Shown one piece after another: positions 34,254 through 46,866 of a stretch of 64,000 nt of DNA (position 1 is the first letter of the stretch; every line of letters begins with the position of its first letter). The notes below the pieces were generated by a model, which worked only from the letters and a program-made list of their open reading frames with translations, made no database searches and had not been told where the DNA came from. Made by a program: the position numbers and the translations under genes. The stretch is from Takakia lepidozioides (lineage: Eukaryota > Streptophyta > Takakiopsida > Takakiales > Takakiaceae), in the NCBI GenBank assembly GCA_030704615.1, contig CM060732.1, positions 49,643,053 through 49,707,052 on the forward strand. Direction: 5' to 3'.

Positions 34254-35626
34254 TTTGTTTATTTGTTACGTTGAGATCTCCCAAACCGCAAGGCCTCCAC
34301 CCGGGTTCTTAATACCGCTGGAAAACCCTCGATGAGTAGGGGTACATCGAGGTGGTTTCAAAAGTTTTGGACCTACGGTGTGGGGAATATCGAATTTCAA
34401 GATTTTTTTGTCACTGGAAGTTCATGAAAAATACCGAGGCCTCCGCCCAAGTTCTTAATACCGCTCGAAAGCCCTCTATGAGTACGGCGTGGCATAACTT
34501 AGTAAAAGGACGGTACAATATGTGCTCAACGGCATAGGCCACACTAGTATATAATCATGTTTTGAAGGTCCAAAGCAAGGAGTGCGTGGGAACAGCCAAT
34601 GGCAGGCTTGCAATCAGGGGTTTTCTTTTGGTAGCAAGTGTCAAGTATTATAACTTGGAGGCCCGCTCAAGATGGTGATGGTGGTGCTAAGAACCGCTTG
34701 CCTTTTGGCCCAACTCGGTTCACATATATGGCCCCACTTCATCTAGTAGGTTCCTTCATAAGCTTGAAACCCAAGGTTTTGCTAGGAAATTAAAGAACCG
34801 CCCAACACTGATATAGACACAATATTGCAGTTTTTTCTGTGAGAACACATATATCTTATATACCATTTTTCCACTTGTTCGAAGTGCGCAATCAATTGTT
34901 TCATCTTTATCTTTTTGTCTTCTGTCTGTTTTTTTTCCTAAGAAAGGGACGCAGGCCCTTGAACTCATATTAATAGGAGCCATGGAAGGGGTCTTTGCTT
35001 GTTTTGTTTTGTTTGTTTGTCATGTTGACTCGGATCTCCCAAATTGCAAAGCCTCATAATTTTTGGACCTATGGTGTGGCAGATAGTGAAGTATTTTTTG
35101 TCATTAAAATAGCAAATTGGGGTTTCCTAGAATGTTGGCCTTCATTTGTCTTTTTGGTATATGTCATAAATATAATTACACATATATTTGATAAAACTAC
35201 CGTGCAAAATGTGGTAGTCTATGTATCAAAATAAAAACAAATAAATAATATAAACTAAGATCAGAAATTAGATACTAATACATGATATTATAAAATTTGA
35301 CAATTTTATAGCTTGATGGTATTATTAGACTTACTAGTGTGGCCATAGAGCACATATTGTACCATCGTTTTATTAAATATATATGTGTTTACATTTATGA
35401 CCTTGTGTACAAAAAGACAATGAACGACCAATATTCCAGAAAAAACCCAATATGATGAATTTCTAGTGAAAAACAACTTGAAATTCAATATCTGGACCCA
35501 CACCGTAGGTCCAAAGTTATCGATGCAACCCTACTTATTGAAGGCTATTTAGCGGTACTAAGAACCCGGGCAGAGGCCTTGAGGTTTGGGAGATCTCAAC
35601 GTAACAAACCAACAAATAAAAAAAAA
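34254..35626. repeat. Foldback repeat with about 300-bp arms and a third internal copy
   Basis: The left arm (about 34258-34556, +) and right arm (about 35325-35622, read on -) share gttacgttgagatctcccaa, a gcccgggttcttaataccgc-like block, ggacctacggtgtgg, gaatttcaag and ggtacaatatgtgctc in the same order. A third, shorter copy (+) lies at about 35025-35235. I see no protein. It may be a foldback transposon, a nested solo-LTR pair, or an inverted duplication. Confidence 0.7.
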
Positions 35627-35644
35627 CAAACTAGCTTGCTTAAT

Positions 35645-35885
35645 ATACTCAACATTGAAATATCCACTGATAGACTTGCTGAAAATATCAAAATGTTTGC
35701 TGAAATATCTACTAAGAGACTTGTTAAAATGATTGCTGAAATATTCACTACAGACTTGTTGACATATTGAAAAAAATTGCTGAAATATTTGCTGAGAAAC
35801 TTGCTGAAATACTGAAAATTTTGCTGGAATATTCCCTGAACAACTTATTGAAATGTTGAAATATTTTTTGAGAGATTTACCACCA
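35645..35885. repeat. Degenerate short tandem repeat
   Basis: The words cttgctgaaat, gaaatatt and gaaatgttgaaatatt recur at roughly 24-30-base spacing with strong divergence, immediately outside the foldback's right arm. It gives Phe/Ser/Gln-rich frames on the minus strand that I regard as accidental. Confidence 0.55.
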
Positions 35886-37734
35886 CAACACATTGAGGGG
35901 CATGGACATTTTAGATTCCAATATATCTAATCTACTCATCGTATGACAATAGTAAAGTCTACTACAAAATACTGCAATTTTGATATAGAACGTCATTAAT
36001 TACAAGAAGATTTCACTCGTAACAATCCTATTGCTCTATTAAGAATTGGTATGCTCCATCTGCCTCACACTTTCACCTAAACAATGTATCCATTACACAC
36101 ATACCTCCAAGATTACAAATAACATAAACTGATCGAGGAGGTTTCACTCTCACACTACATTGTTCTCGTATGATCTACACTACAATTCTATCATCTTCAT
36201 AATGACAAACCAAACAACTGATTTTAGTTTCTTCTTAAGTCTATATGATGAGACAATATTAATTAAAGCTTAGAAATATCAATAACAATGCTAAACTAGA
36301 AAGATACATCTTGTACTTTAAGGTGTTTTTCGGTAAAGGTACATCATGATCTTCCCTCAATTTGGCATTGATGCGTGGTCTTCTCTTGAGGGAGAAGCCA
36401 AAAAATTCCTAAAGATCTTATGAGTATCATCTAGCCATGGATATGTCACATTGAGAAAGCAACCCCCATTGTCGACATACTTTATTTGCATGTATTAATA
36501 TCTGGACAATGAGAAAGGTCCCACTGTACCAAAAATGAATCTTCCAATTTTCAACAAGAGCATCAATCACCACACACTTACCATTCTCTTTGAAAACTAA
36601 TCATATATACAAACCAAGACAAACGCTATAGGCTCCATCCCTAATGAATAATTATAGTGGCTCTAGACAAATTACTGTACACATATAGTATCCAATAAAA
36701 ACATACAACCTCTCATCCAAGATTGGACAGTAAATACTTGAACGATATAATTATCATGAACCAAAGACCCTATGTGCAACACCCAAACATATGTCAGCCC
36801 TATTGCATTATACATCACATCATATCTATTAAACAGTCTTACGACCTTGTTGGGGTGATATGTATGCCAGGAAAAATACATATGGGACATAGGGACTTTA
36901 TTGCGTTAATAGGGTCTACATAGTATCTGAATATAATTTAAAACCTTAAAAATAGAATCCACATCCTCCGTAAAGATAATTTGAACCTTTAGAGTGACTG
37001 AGCAGCAGCAGCTGCAGAAAACCTCACATGACATATTTCATGACATGAAAACTCTCGAAAGGGAGAATAGACCAGAATCCATGAAGTGAAAATGAATGTA
37101 ATTATCAAAAAACGCACAAAAATAAATTATGTATAAACTCCCAACCTAACATAATAAACAAATAATATCACAGCAAACAAGGAGTTTTGCAAACAAAAAA
37201 AACCCTCGTTCATCTTAAGCCAGTACCCCAACATCAGAAACAAAGGTTTCGCCGTAATAATGCCAGATGAAAATTATCATATCATAATATAAACAATCTT
37301 AACATTCACACCCTAATTTAAAGGACTGCTCTTCCTTACTAGTGTTTCGTTGGCGAAACTATATTTGGACACTAATCATTCTCTATATTATTCACTCCCC
37401 AAACGAACCAATGTCGGAAGAAGGGTAAAAAAAAACCTCATCACTAAAGTCCTAAAGGCCCCGACATCTTACTCCAAATCTTTACCGGACGACACGAATG
37501 CCAACGGTGGTTTGTAAACACATACGAAGAATTGAAGACAACAACTCATCAATCCATCCTAGCACTGAGAAACTATGACAAATAATCATCGTTTCATGTG
37601 ACAAAAGAGGAATAGTCAATGATAATCTTCAAAATAGGCTGCTCGAATAAGAACATGATAATGAGAGACCAGAGAAAAGAAAACATAAGAGGTGTACACG
37701 CCACGTCGACGAGATCCATTGAACTCACGACTAT
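35886..37734. other. AT-rich gene-free region
   Basis: No gene is supported. The motif tagtgtttcgttggcgaaac at about 37339-37358 is an inverted match to the repeat near 32.9 kb. Confidence 0.45.
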
Positions 37735-38340
37735 GGTTTCTAGGGTTCTATGTTTTCTTTTCGCGTGTTGCTGTGTTTAGACTTGCTGTGGGTTTCTAGG
37801 GTTCTATGTTTTCTTTTCGCATGCTGTTGCGTTTGTCTGTTGCTGTGTTTAGAGGCCTTGCTAAGTTTTGTGGAGAGGTTTTACAGAGGTGGACCGTATG
37901 GCTGTCGTGGTGTCGAATCATGCGTGGAGGACGCGAAAACACGTTTTCAGTCTCGACAATTCTCCAGTCAAGCTGTCCTGGGACGAGGTCCAGGAATCTT
38001 TATCGGATGTAGATGTCATGTATCGCACGAGCGACATACCTTTGGTGACAACAAAGGTTCATGCTTTCTTAAGTGAGGAGGCGATACTCAAGATAAGGAA
38101 GCCCGGAAGTGGTTCAAAGATGTTTTCATAAATGGATGGAGGGGCTGGGCCTTGAGAATGATAGAGATACGTGGGCGTTTTCTTTCTTTTGGAAGGATCA
38201 GTATGAGAATTGGTCCGATTTTCATCTGATACACCCGAAGGTACTCGCTGCAACTGATCTGATGGAGAGTTTGTTGATGAGATTGACTACACTAAACCTC
38301 CCACTTCATTGACAGGCTTGGGAAGCATATGGAGCTACTA
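37735..38340 (+). other. Orphan open frames behind a short tandem repeat
   Basis: A unit containing ggtttctagggttctatgtt then ttcttttcgc occurs twice, at about 37735-37765 and 37791-37821, a direct repeat with a 56-base period. It is followed by overlapping frames 37868-38131 (MAVVVSNHAWRTRKHVFSLD at 37898 onward) and 38109-38312 (FHKWMEGLGLENDRDTWAFS). They might be one broken coding sequence, but I do not recognise the family. Confidence 0.3.
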
Positions 38341-39109
38341 AGCTTTTGAAATGAAGAAACTTCTCAGTTGGCATTGCTTTAGTAAAGTGCTTCTTTCTTC
38401 TTTCCCTCTCCTTCTGTGCGACCTCATTTCTTTCTCCTCCCGCTGATCCATGTCTATGCTTCCATACAATGCTAACCACTAGAACTAATGATCCCAAGGC
38501 GAGCAGACTTCAAAGCCCAGCTAAATTAGCCTGCAGGGTCCACTCTTTACTTTTTCTCCACACCCGTCCATTTCTCCAAAGATTCAGAGAAGCATGAAAT
38601 CTCTCTCGCTTTGCATGCATCCCTCTCTCGCATGATTCTCAAACATAAATTAAAAACTATAACCCCAAAGAATGGGAAATAGAATGCAGATGATGAGTAG
38701 TCTTTCCAAGATAGCCTTCAGATCTAATCATATTAACACTAAGGGTTCAAATGATGATGACATATGTTACACTTGTAAATTCAAATCCCTAATAATCACA
38801 TAAGATCTAATGGACTTCTATTGACGTTATGTTACTACACTTTATACATTTACACTTTATACATTTACATGACGCAAATTTCTACACTTTCTTCAAAATT
38901 CTTCAAAATTCTTCAACGGTTATGAATAGGACGGTTAGAGGTGTCCTAAAATTGGCGGATATATATATGCAATTGGCAGTTACATGTAATATATGGAATG
39001 GGCACTTGATTTTCTTTAAAAACAATCAATTCACACATGACATCCCTAGGGCAAAGGGAGGCAGGAATGGGATAAGGCATATATGGATGCTGGATTGCGT
39101 CCCTGAAAA
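38341..39109. other. Unassigned region upstream of the hAT ORF
   Basis: It contains the short direct repeat tacactttatacatttac (twice at about 38836-38870) and cttcaaaattcttc repeats near 38890. The left end of the hAT element should be here or further left, but I did not find a matching terminal repeat. Confidence 0.35.
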
Positions 39110-40555
39110 TTGGAAACGCCAGTGAAAACCAGGTTTGCAAATAAGGTAGTTCTGTTCCAAGAGACGCAAGAATTTGCTAGTGCAATAAACTTGTGTTATC
39201 GCAGGCAGTCCCTTCAATTGCAGTCCAAGGTTCCATGCGGGAAGACTTGGGCAATGGCTAGGGCTGTGACAAAGACGTTAAACCCTGTGGTGAAGCAGTG
39301 CATCCTCAACCAGACACGCGGATATTGGCTCCTGTCTTACGCCTTGCAAGCTACCCTGTCCATCTCAGTGAAATTGCAAACTGAGTATGATAGAAGGTGC
39401 GCAATTCGCCCGCCCTTGCAATGTGGTGATGTGGATTCAGAATTGGAGATTTTGTATGGGAGGATGGCTGGGGAGGCCGTGAAAGTATTGGCCCCGTTTT
39501 TGTCATTTGCCAAGACTTTTCATGCTGACAAATCACATTGTATGATGGCCCTGATGCTTGATCCCAGGTACAATGGACTTGCATGTGTCCGTGAGTTTGT
39601 GGGGCGGGAACGTGCGGTGCAGCTTGTGGCCGAATATGACCAGCATTGCCTGGTGCCCATGCTTGTGAAAGTCAACAATTTTCTTAACCCAGGGGCTGCA
39701 GCAGCCACCCCTGTGCCCTCAGCTCCAGTTGCTGACTCTTTATTTGATGCTCATTTATCCCCAGCAGAGGCACTTGAGAGGCTATTAGTCGTTGAGCTTT
39801 CATTTTTTCAGCGTCATAATATTCCTACTGAGGATTGTTTGTCTCATTTGTTGTGGTGGAAAGGAAATGCACAAAGATGGCCAAATGTGGCATGGCTGGC
39901 GAGGCAGATATTGGGCATTCCAGGGAACCAAATTGAGATTGAAAGAATTTTTAGTGTGGCGGGTGTGTTGACAAGTTTGCGGAGATGCAGGCTGGGGGTG
40001 CAGAACCTCAATCCTCCACCATTCCTCCGCCCAAGTACCGATCTCCTGAATCTTTTGCGCCCCACATCATCAAAGAACCAGCCACAAACCCTCCACTTTT
40101 CTTATAATTGCACCGTCATGGGGCGCCATAACGTCCTACTACGTACCCCTCCCATCTTCAACTGCCCACCCTTAAGTATTGGTCTCAATCACAGTATCGC
40201 CAGCAGCCATACTGCGGCTGGTCTGGTTTGCAGGTGGGTAGGTCATTTTCCCTAAACCCTAAGTTCTACGGACAATTGGGTACTATTTGCTCAATGACAC
40301 CCCCGACTGGTTGGTTCTTTGATATCTTTACTCAGACCCGAACACATACCCAGGTCAATTGGCACATACCAGTACAACACTGATGCTAACCTTAATATAG
40401 GGTATATATACATATACATACTCACCTCCCAACTATCGGTTATCTATTTGCTCTATTTTGCAAAAATACCCTGTATGCGGTTATGTATACCTACTAACCG
40501 GGGTGGTAACCGACTCACTAACCGGGACTTAGAGTGTTATACCCGGCCAACACTG
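39110..40555 (+). mobile_element. hAT-family transposase (C-terminal part) and right terminus
   Basis: An open frame (39110-40255) encodes a hAT transposase end. It has SYALQATLSISVKLQTEYDR, CMMALMLDPRYNGLACVREF and, near 39850-40010, the dimerisation block LLWWKGNAQRWPNVAWLARQ, then GNQIEIERIFSVAGVLTSLR. The N-terminal BED zinc finger and first catalytic blocks are not visible. At 40542-40555, cccggccaacactg reads on the minus strand as cagtgttggccggg, which fits a hAT terminal inverted repeat, so I place the right end at 40555. The frame past about 40020 is probably not original coding sequence. The element is 5'-incomplete and presumably dead. Confidence 0.8.
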
Positions 40556-40639
40556 AATAATACATGTGAATTCAAGAACTGTATCTAGTAGTTCATTCAG
40601 TCTATGCATGCATGTGGCATGAAACACATCATTAGTTTT

Positions 40640-40865
40640 TGCTTGCCTGTTGTGAAGTTCCTCAATCCCAAGGCAAAGCGAAGCTCCACTTCAGATATAG
40701 CATTGAGAATGCCAATTTTGTTCCCTAAAATCAAGAAGGGCACTCCCCACAAAGTATCACCATAAGCAGACCGGCCAATTCTGCCTGGGCTTCCCAAAAC
40801 CGTCTCTTGTCCACCGCATCCATAATGAAAATCACCCCATTCATTAGATCATGTCTGGTTTCGCA
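40640..40865 (-). pseudogene. SAR1-type small GTPase pseudogene fragment
   Basis: Minus-strand frames read GVIFIMDAVDKRRFWEAQAE (about 40835-40775). After a frameshift come GVPFLILGNKIGILNAISEV and ELRFALGLRNFTTGKQK (about 40742-40645). These match the middle of SAR1, the COPII-coat GTPase: the VDAYDxERFxEAxxEL helix, the NKxD guanine-binding loop and LGLTNFTTGKG. The loop reads NKIG instead of NKID, the P-loop and switch regions are missing, and the frame is broken, so it cannot be functional. It lies 85 bases beyond the hAT right terminus. Confidence 0.8.
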
Positions 40866-42619
40866 AGTGAAACAAATTATTTTTCTAAGAGAGGCAGATG
40901 ATTCTATTGCACCCAACGAGACATATATAATTTCTCTACAGTTCTTAAAGACCATCTTGTCCGACTCGAATGATATTTCGTAAACGAAACAAAATATATG
41001 GGCGTTAGTTTCAGATGACTTCTCAGAAAGCCAACTTTAGCTTATCTACTGCTGCTTTGCAAATTGGTTTGTTCAAAATGGGCTAGAACTCTCACATCCA
41101 TTGGTGATATGTTCTCACACCATTTATAGACGAACCGTATGCAAGGTGATCACGTGAACACACAACTGCATCTCAAGTGTTGCACTCTGAAACCGGACGT
41201 GCTAGGGATATTGGTTTTTGCTATTTAAAAAATCACGAAGATTCCATAGAGTGGCTATATAAATTAGCTGGGGGAAACATCTGCTAGAGTCTCTCCTTTT
41301 GTTAGAAATCAGTCATGTCGTGTTCTATGAAGAGTTGTCCTAATAAACAGCTTGATGTCGATGTCATGGTTAAGCGAAAGTCGATGTGAAAAACATCATC
41401 ATTGAGATTGTCTACAAGCTAGTCTACGAGTCCATGCTGAAGAGTTTCAAAGGTTTCTTTTGGGATTGTACGTTGGTCTCTGATCCAAGAGCTAAACACT
41501 GGATTCTGCATGTTGACGATAGTGCATCTGCTAGTCTCTCACTTCTCAGAATGACCTCGCCATATGAACTCAAGTGTTGCACCGGGTTGAGACAAGGATC
41601 AATGCTGGGTCCTAATCCCACTATAACATATACAAATTATCCTCAACAGTTGTCCTCGACCATCTTCATACCGAACAACATCATGGTATCTTCGATAATT
41701 CAGAGATTCGGTCCTTTAGTTTGTCATGAGCTCTCCATCAATTTCTTCAGCGAGAAGTATTCGGAAGACCAACACCACCTTCTTTTTGGTCCTCCACCAT
41801 AGGATGTTTTCGTAACATGAGCATGTTGCGGTTGTGCTAAATACGAGAGACGCTTGGGTATACGAAGAAATCCACTTCATCACAATGTGCAATATGGACA
41901 AACCTATAAAATTTATAGTGTCCCAGAAGCTGAAGGTTAACAACCATGCAAAGTCTTCAGATGCTCGTGGGACTACGACAAACACCATTTCGGATTAGGT
42001 TTGATCCCGCACAACAGACGTTGAAGTAGTTTATATTTTGGGTGATCAATATAATCGATGTATGACACCATAACACCAAAACTGTTTGAGGCAATATATG
42101 GGAATCTGTAATACTCTTTTACATTGTTTTCATTTCATTTCAAGATTTGACCTCACAAAAAACAACGCTTGAATTGCACAATTCACATGTATCTATCATT
42201 TCAGAGAGAAACCAAACTCAATTTTGTTATTGATGCGGTTTTGAAGCACAATCAAATAGCTAAAGCTTGTTGTCATTGCACACATGACACAGTGCATGAA
42301 CTTGAAGTCATTGTCAATACATTTTTTTATATTAAATCATAGCTCTGTTTGCAAATTGGAAGCTACCGGAAGTTTTCTCCACAGACAATACTATCAAAAC
42401 AGATTGGACACACCTCAATCAAGATAGTATCTATTGAAAACGAGACCCTATGGTAAGTTAGAGACGATGACGTCCATAAATAATCCTCGACTACCGGATC
42501 CAATGGATCAAATTATAACTGTGATTTGTAGGTGATTGCTTAGGTGATGACGCCACCACTTGTTGCAAATGTGAATAAAACTTCGGCTTGAGTTTGGACG
42601 CATAGCATAACCTTACTGC
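40866..42619. other. Unassigned region
   Basis: The frame 41386-41802 (138 codons) is the longest but resembles nothing I know. No RNA gene or repeat was recognised. Confidence 0.35.
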
Positions 42620-42910
42620 TGCTAGATCTTTGGGAGGAGAAATATTGGGACAACGGGCGTGGACCTATGATGGGAAAATTTGGCTTCACATTGTAAAGAA
42701 ACTGAATGCAAGATTCCCCAATGCACCACTTCGTTTGTGGAAGTATTGCCGCAACAATGTGGACAAGCTCAAGGACATATATGGAGAGAAAATTAAGATA
42801 AAATGTTCAGTAAATGGTGTTCATTCATCTGACTGGCCATGGTATAAGAAATTCGGTAGGATTTTGGGAGGGCACAATAAAGATCACAAAATTTTCGAAA
42901 GGTATTGATC
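42620..42910 (+). mobile_element. Myb/SANT-like domain fragment, transposon-type
   Basis: The frame 42630-42908 encodes KLNARFPNAPLRLWKYCRNN, VDKLKDIYGEKIKIKCSVNG and SSDWPWYKKFGRILGGHNKD. This fits the second half of a Myb/SANT-like DNA-binding domain (PF12776 type), common in the accessory protein of PIF/Harbinger elements and in plant genes derived from them. No start of the domain and no transposase is nearby, so it is taken as a relic. Confidence 0.55.
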
Positions 42911-43437
42911 AATGAGTGCATTGCATTCCTCCCCAAGTTATTAAGCTAGATGATATGCAAGAGACACAACTGATGATGTCCCTCTAAGCCATATCTGACA
43001 AGCTTATGTATTTGGTCAGGGCAGGTCCGGATCAAATGCAACGCCAAAGTTTATTCCAAATGAAGCTATTGCCTTTGGTGGTGGAGGTCGGTTTTCATTT
43101 TTCCCAAATCGCCATAGGGGCCACATGTGAATCAATTCTACCTAGTGCCCAGCGAGAATGACAGGGTTAAAAAAGTGGCTACATAACAGGTTGCAATTTT
43201 CAACAGTTCCACCATGGCAAATTCAGGCTCCTGATATTCAACTACTGTGAGAGGCTTCCATCAAACCCCCCCCCACCCCCCCCCAAAAAAACAGAGAATG
43301 TTCATGAAATCCATCCTGTGTTCGTTCTTTCCAAAAAAAAGAGTGACTTATCATTTCAATGCGAACCCAAAAAAATCTGATATTGTTTTGGTTGGAGAGA
43401 CGATCGGAAGCAGCAAGCAATCAAAGCAATCAAGCAA
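42911..43437. other. Spacer downstream of the methyltransferase gene
   Basis: Contains a C-rich homopolymer-like run at 43266-43284. It otherwise holds only the 3' flank of the minus-strand methyltransferase gene. Confidence 0.4.
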
Positions 43438-44837
43438 TCAGATGGGCTTGAAATTGCGATAAGCAAGCACAGCATAGAATGGATCTCTTCCACCCGACTG
43501 AAAGATTCCCTGCAACCAACCAAACAAGGGGTTCTGCGATGATGTTTGGGCACTGGTAGATTCGGGAAGTTTTCTGATCACCTCTGCCTGAGTGAATCCT
43601 GTGATGCACTGAAAATACTGCACCACAAGCTGTGTTCGGCTGTATTCACTGCCATCACGCCAGGCAGCCACAGCTTTCTCATAGAACATTCGGTTGCTGA
43701 AGCTTATGATGCAAATTCCTTCTGGCCGAAGCACTCGGTAAATCTCTGCAAACACTTTCTCCGGCTGCTGCATGTACTGTACGCTCACTGTGCAGAGAAC
43801 CGCGTCAAAGCTGCAGTCTGCGTTCTCCAGCTGTGGCTCTGCATTCAGATCCTTGACGAAGAAGTGGTCTAGACGTGGATTGCGGGCAAGCTCCGCTGCG
43901 TTGAGGCCATGCCCAACCACACGCTTGTACTTCTTCTCCGCTGCAAGCAAGGGATTTCGTGATCACTGTGCCAGAAGAAGCATTTGAAAATGTATTACCA
44001 AAGGGAAGTCAGATAACAATTCTTAGTAACTCGGTTTGACCAGACCATAGAAAATCGGCTTGCATCATCGTATTATGAGAATCTGCAAATCTGTCTCACT
44101 CATTTCAGCTGTATGACATGAGAAGTGGACAATTCTTAGTCTCAAGAATTCTACGTTATCTGTCATGTCATCCACCACCTGAGTTCGAACGAAATGTGCA
44201 CGAGTAATCCAGCAGAAGCCTACCAAGAACGAGCATCAAGAATCAACATGCTTTCTGTGAATTGTTCTTATGAATTCCATCGTCTGGATTAGGTATCTCG
44301 ATCTCAAATGGAAGCACCAGCAGCAGCATTTGAGCAAGACAGACATCGCAACCCTTTCGAATTTGCAATGAGCTTGCAGTTACCTGGTAAGTGGCTCACC
44401 CAGGAGCTCATCAGATCCAAGACCTCTGCATTTTCAGGGATGCGGTCGCGATACAGGCCAGTGAGAGTGGCCAGAAACTTGTCATCAACATGCGTCACCA
44501 ATCTGGGAATAGAGTAGAATGCTCGATCAGATGAGAGATTGAGCTTCATTCTTCCTTCATTGCTAAGCACTAGGCGCTGCAGCTGCCCGCCCTTTGTCCC
44601 CGTCACGTCGCTGCTGCTGCAGCACGATGCCCCCCCCATAGCCGAGGACCTCAACATCGATGATGAAAAGTATGGGCCCAGCAATGGCAAGTACGAATCC
44701 AAGGGCCTGAGAAATGAAGACGATGATGACCTGAGTGACGTCGGGAGTGAAGTAAACCCAATTGAACAAATCCGAGGAGCCAGTGGCCTAGTAACCAATG
44801 ACGATGTAAGTAAGGAGAGATCCATAGTACGCGCCAC
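43438..44837 (-). CDS. Chloroplast SAM-dependent methyltransferase-like protein (two exons)
   Basis: Exon 1 (44837-44384) and exon 2 (43940-43438) join in phase to 957 nt (318 aa plus TGA). The first 60 or so residues are rich in Ser, Thr, Leu and Arg with few acids, typical of a plastid transit peptide. The body matches a plant class I methyltransferase-like family: SSDRAFYSIPRLVTHVDDKF, EVLDLMSSWVSHLP at the SAM-binding strand, VVGHGLNAAELARNP, SFDAVLCTVSVQYMQQPEKV and VLRPEGICIISFSNRMFYEK. The glycine-rich motif I is replaced by LMSSW, so methyl transfer is inferred and the substrate is unknown. An alternative start is Met 44825. Confidence 0.88.
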
Positions 44838-46866
44838 ACCTTCTGCCTCACAAACACTAGTAAGTAAATCTTCACAACGTTAGGCGGAATCAGCTCATTC
44901 TCTCTGCCTTAACCCCTTTGAGCTCCCCGTGGAAGTCATAGAGTTGCTTGCTTCCTGCCTAGTCTTCGCAAAATTTTCACAACTTTTCCGCCATGATGAA
45001 ACAGAAGGTGGAAACTAGAAAAATCTTCGGTCGATCTGAGCTCGTGGCCACACACTAGCAGAGCTCCTTCTTCCGGATTGCATCACATAGTTCTCATACT
45101 AGAAATTCCGTGTCATTCATCCTGCCACCCTCTTGACCGAAAAAGAACGATTCCCAGTTCGAATATCGTTTCCATTCCAGAGTTCCAATTAACGTAAACT
45201 GCCAAGGTGTTCATAACGCCAGAGGATTGTTACTAATCACTTTGTGTTCTCAAGCTTGAAATTCAGCTTGGATTGTGCCCTGAGAAGTACAAACAGTGAA
45301 GGGAAAGCAAGGAACGGTTACAGCAGTGATGGTGGGAAAGGGATCCATCGCCCTTTCACCTGAACATTCCATCTTCAACGTTACACACACACAGCGGTTG
45401 CATGCCGCTTGCTGGAACCCTTCATCCCCTTCCACTCTTTCCCTTCACTCTCGACTATCTTGTACCTAGACCTTCACCATCTGTTACTTGTTCATTTTTT
45501 GTGGTGCCGAGAGGCTCCCCTTAACCTTTCTGTTGAACCTGTGCTAGTCACAGTTGCGTGAATTATAATTGTGTAGACAAACTTTGCTTGTCTCGCATTT
45601 CGATTTGCAGAGGAGAGAAAGAGAGAGAGAGCTGCACTGAATGTATAGGTTCACGATTTCATGTGGGATTGGATTTCGGAATTGCGTCCTTCATTTCTGG
45701 AACTCTCGTCACTTGCCCAAAGTGTACAGAATGTGGGTTGTTTGTTTCTGCCTGGAAAGGGGTTATCCATTCTGGCATTTTCCTGAATGTCGAGAGGAGG
45801 CCAGAATGTGGCCAGTGAGAAAAATCTAATCGCACTCAGAGGTTTGAGGCTTGCCACTCCAAACGGGTTCGAGTTGTTTGTGATCAAGGAAGTCACGAAT
45901 TGTGGATGGAAATGGGTGTACATGAGTGAGCACCCATCCGGCTGTAAATTGCAGTCTTCGCCAGTTGATCAGATCCGGTGCATATTCTGCCTATCACTGT
46001 TTCCTCCTTTTCGCGCATGCGAGATGGATAACTGCCAGGGACGTGAACTGGGACTTGCAGTAGCTTTTGCAATACAAGTCTTGGTTCTTCAACCAATCGT
46101 CTCCCGGAGATCAACCGATAATTTCTGTGGAAAAGTTGACGACGATCTTGAGAGTAATGTATATTGAGCCATGAGGGAGACTGATAATATGTTTCTTGAC
46201 CTTCACAGCCACCAGAAAGATACAGCTGGAGAAGTTTTGAAGATGGGGAATAGGAGTTTCATGCGTAAAGGTATATTGGAACTACGAGCACTGGCGCATG
46301 TAACCTGGCGAGGCCACACCCGGAGGACCCTATAATGAACATACAGAAAAAATCCTGCTGAAAGGCTGCTGAAAGGCCGCCCACTGGAACATACTCAGGG
46401 ATGTCATGAGTTGTTGCAAGCGTCTGACTCACTATGGATCTCATAGTCAGTAGTGGTTGCGGACTCATCCACTGACTCTCATAATTCACCACGGCATCTT
46501 GCTCAATCTGCTAATTTCGCAAGGTTCTCCGTACCACAGCTGAGCAGAATTTGCTGGAGTTCTGTGACAGGTGATCCACTGCTCTGTACATCACACCCGT
46601 ATGCTACTAGGGGCTGGATTCTATCTCAACGATCACGATGGAGCGGGAATGTACATGTGAGCCACCGCTTGTAAAAACACAAGACGAGAGAGTAGATTTC
46701 TGGGCAATGTTGATCTGCCCAATGCAGTTCTCTGAGGCTATTCACCAACACTTGCCAGCTGCGAGGGCTTAGTACGTTGCATTTTCAATTTAAAAGGTGC
46801 AGGTTGGGGCGGGTAGAGCAGTGGAGGCACTTAAATAGAGAAAGAACAGCTTTTGGTGGAGACTCC
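44838..46866. promoter_or_regulatory. Divergent intergenic region, methyltransferase / LRRC9-like
   Basis: These 2 kb lie between divergent start codons and must contain both promoters. Open frames at 45558-46167 and 46259-46492 have no recognisable domain. A GA-rich patch lies at about 45612-45632. Confidence 0.4.

Noticed and set aside
40020-40255. Last 78 codons of the hAT open frame as part of the transposase
   Set aside because: After the dimerisation block (QNLN near 40010) the sequence becomes proline- and serine-rich without family resemblance; probably read-through into element flank.
43266-43284. C-rich run as a G-quadruplex or regulatory element
   Set aside because: An interrupted homopolymer in a gene-free 3' flank, with no supporting context; not reported as functional.
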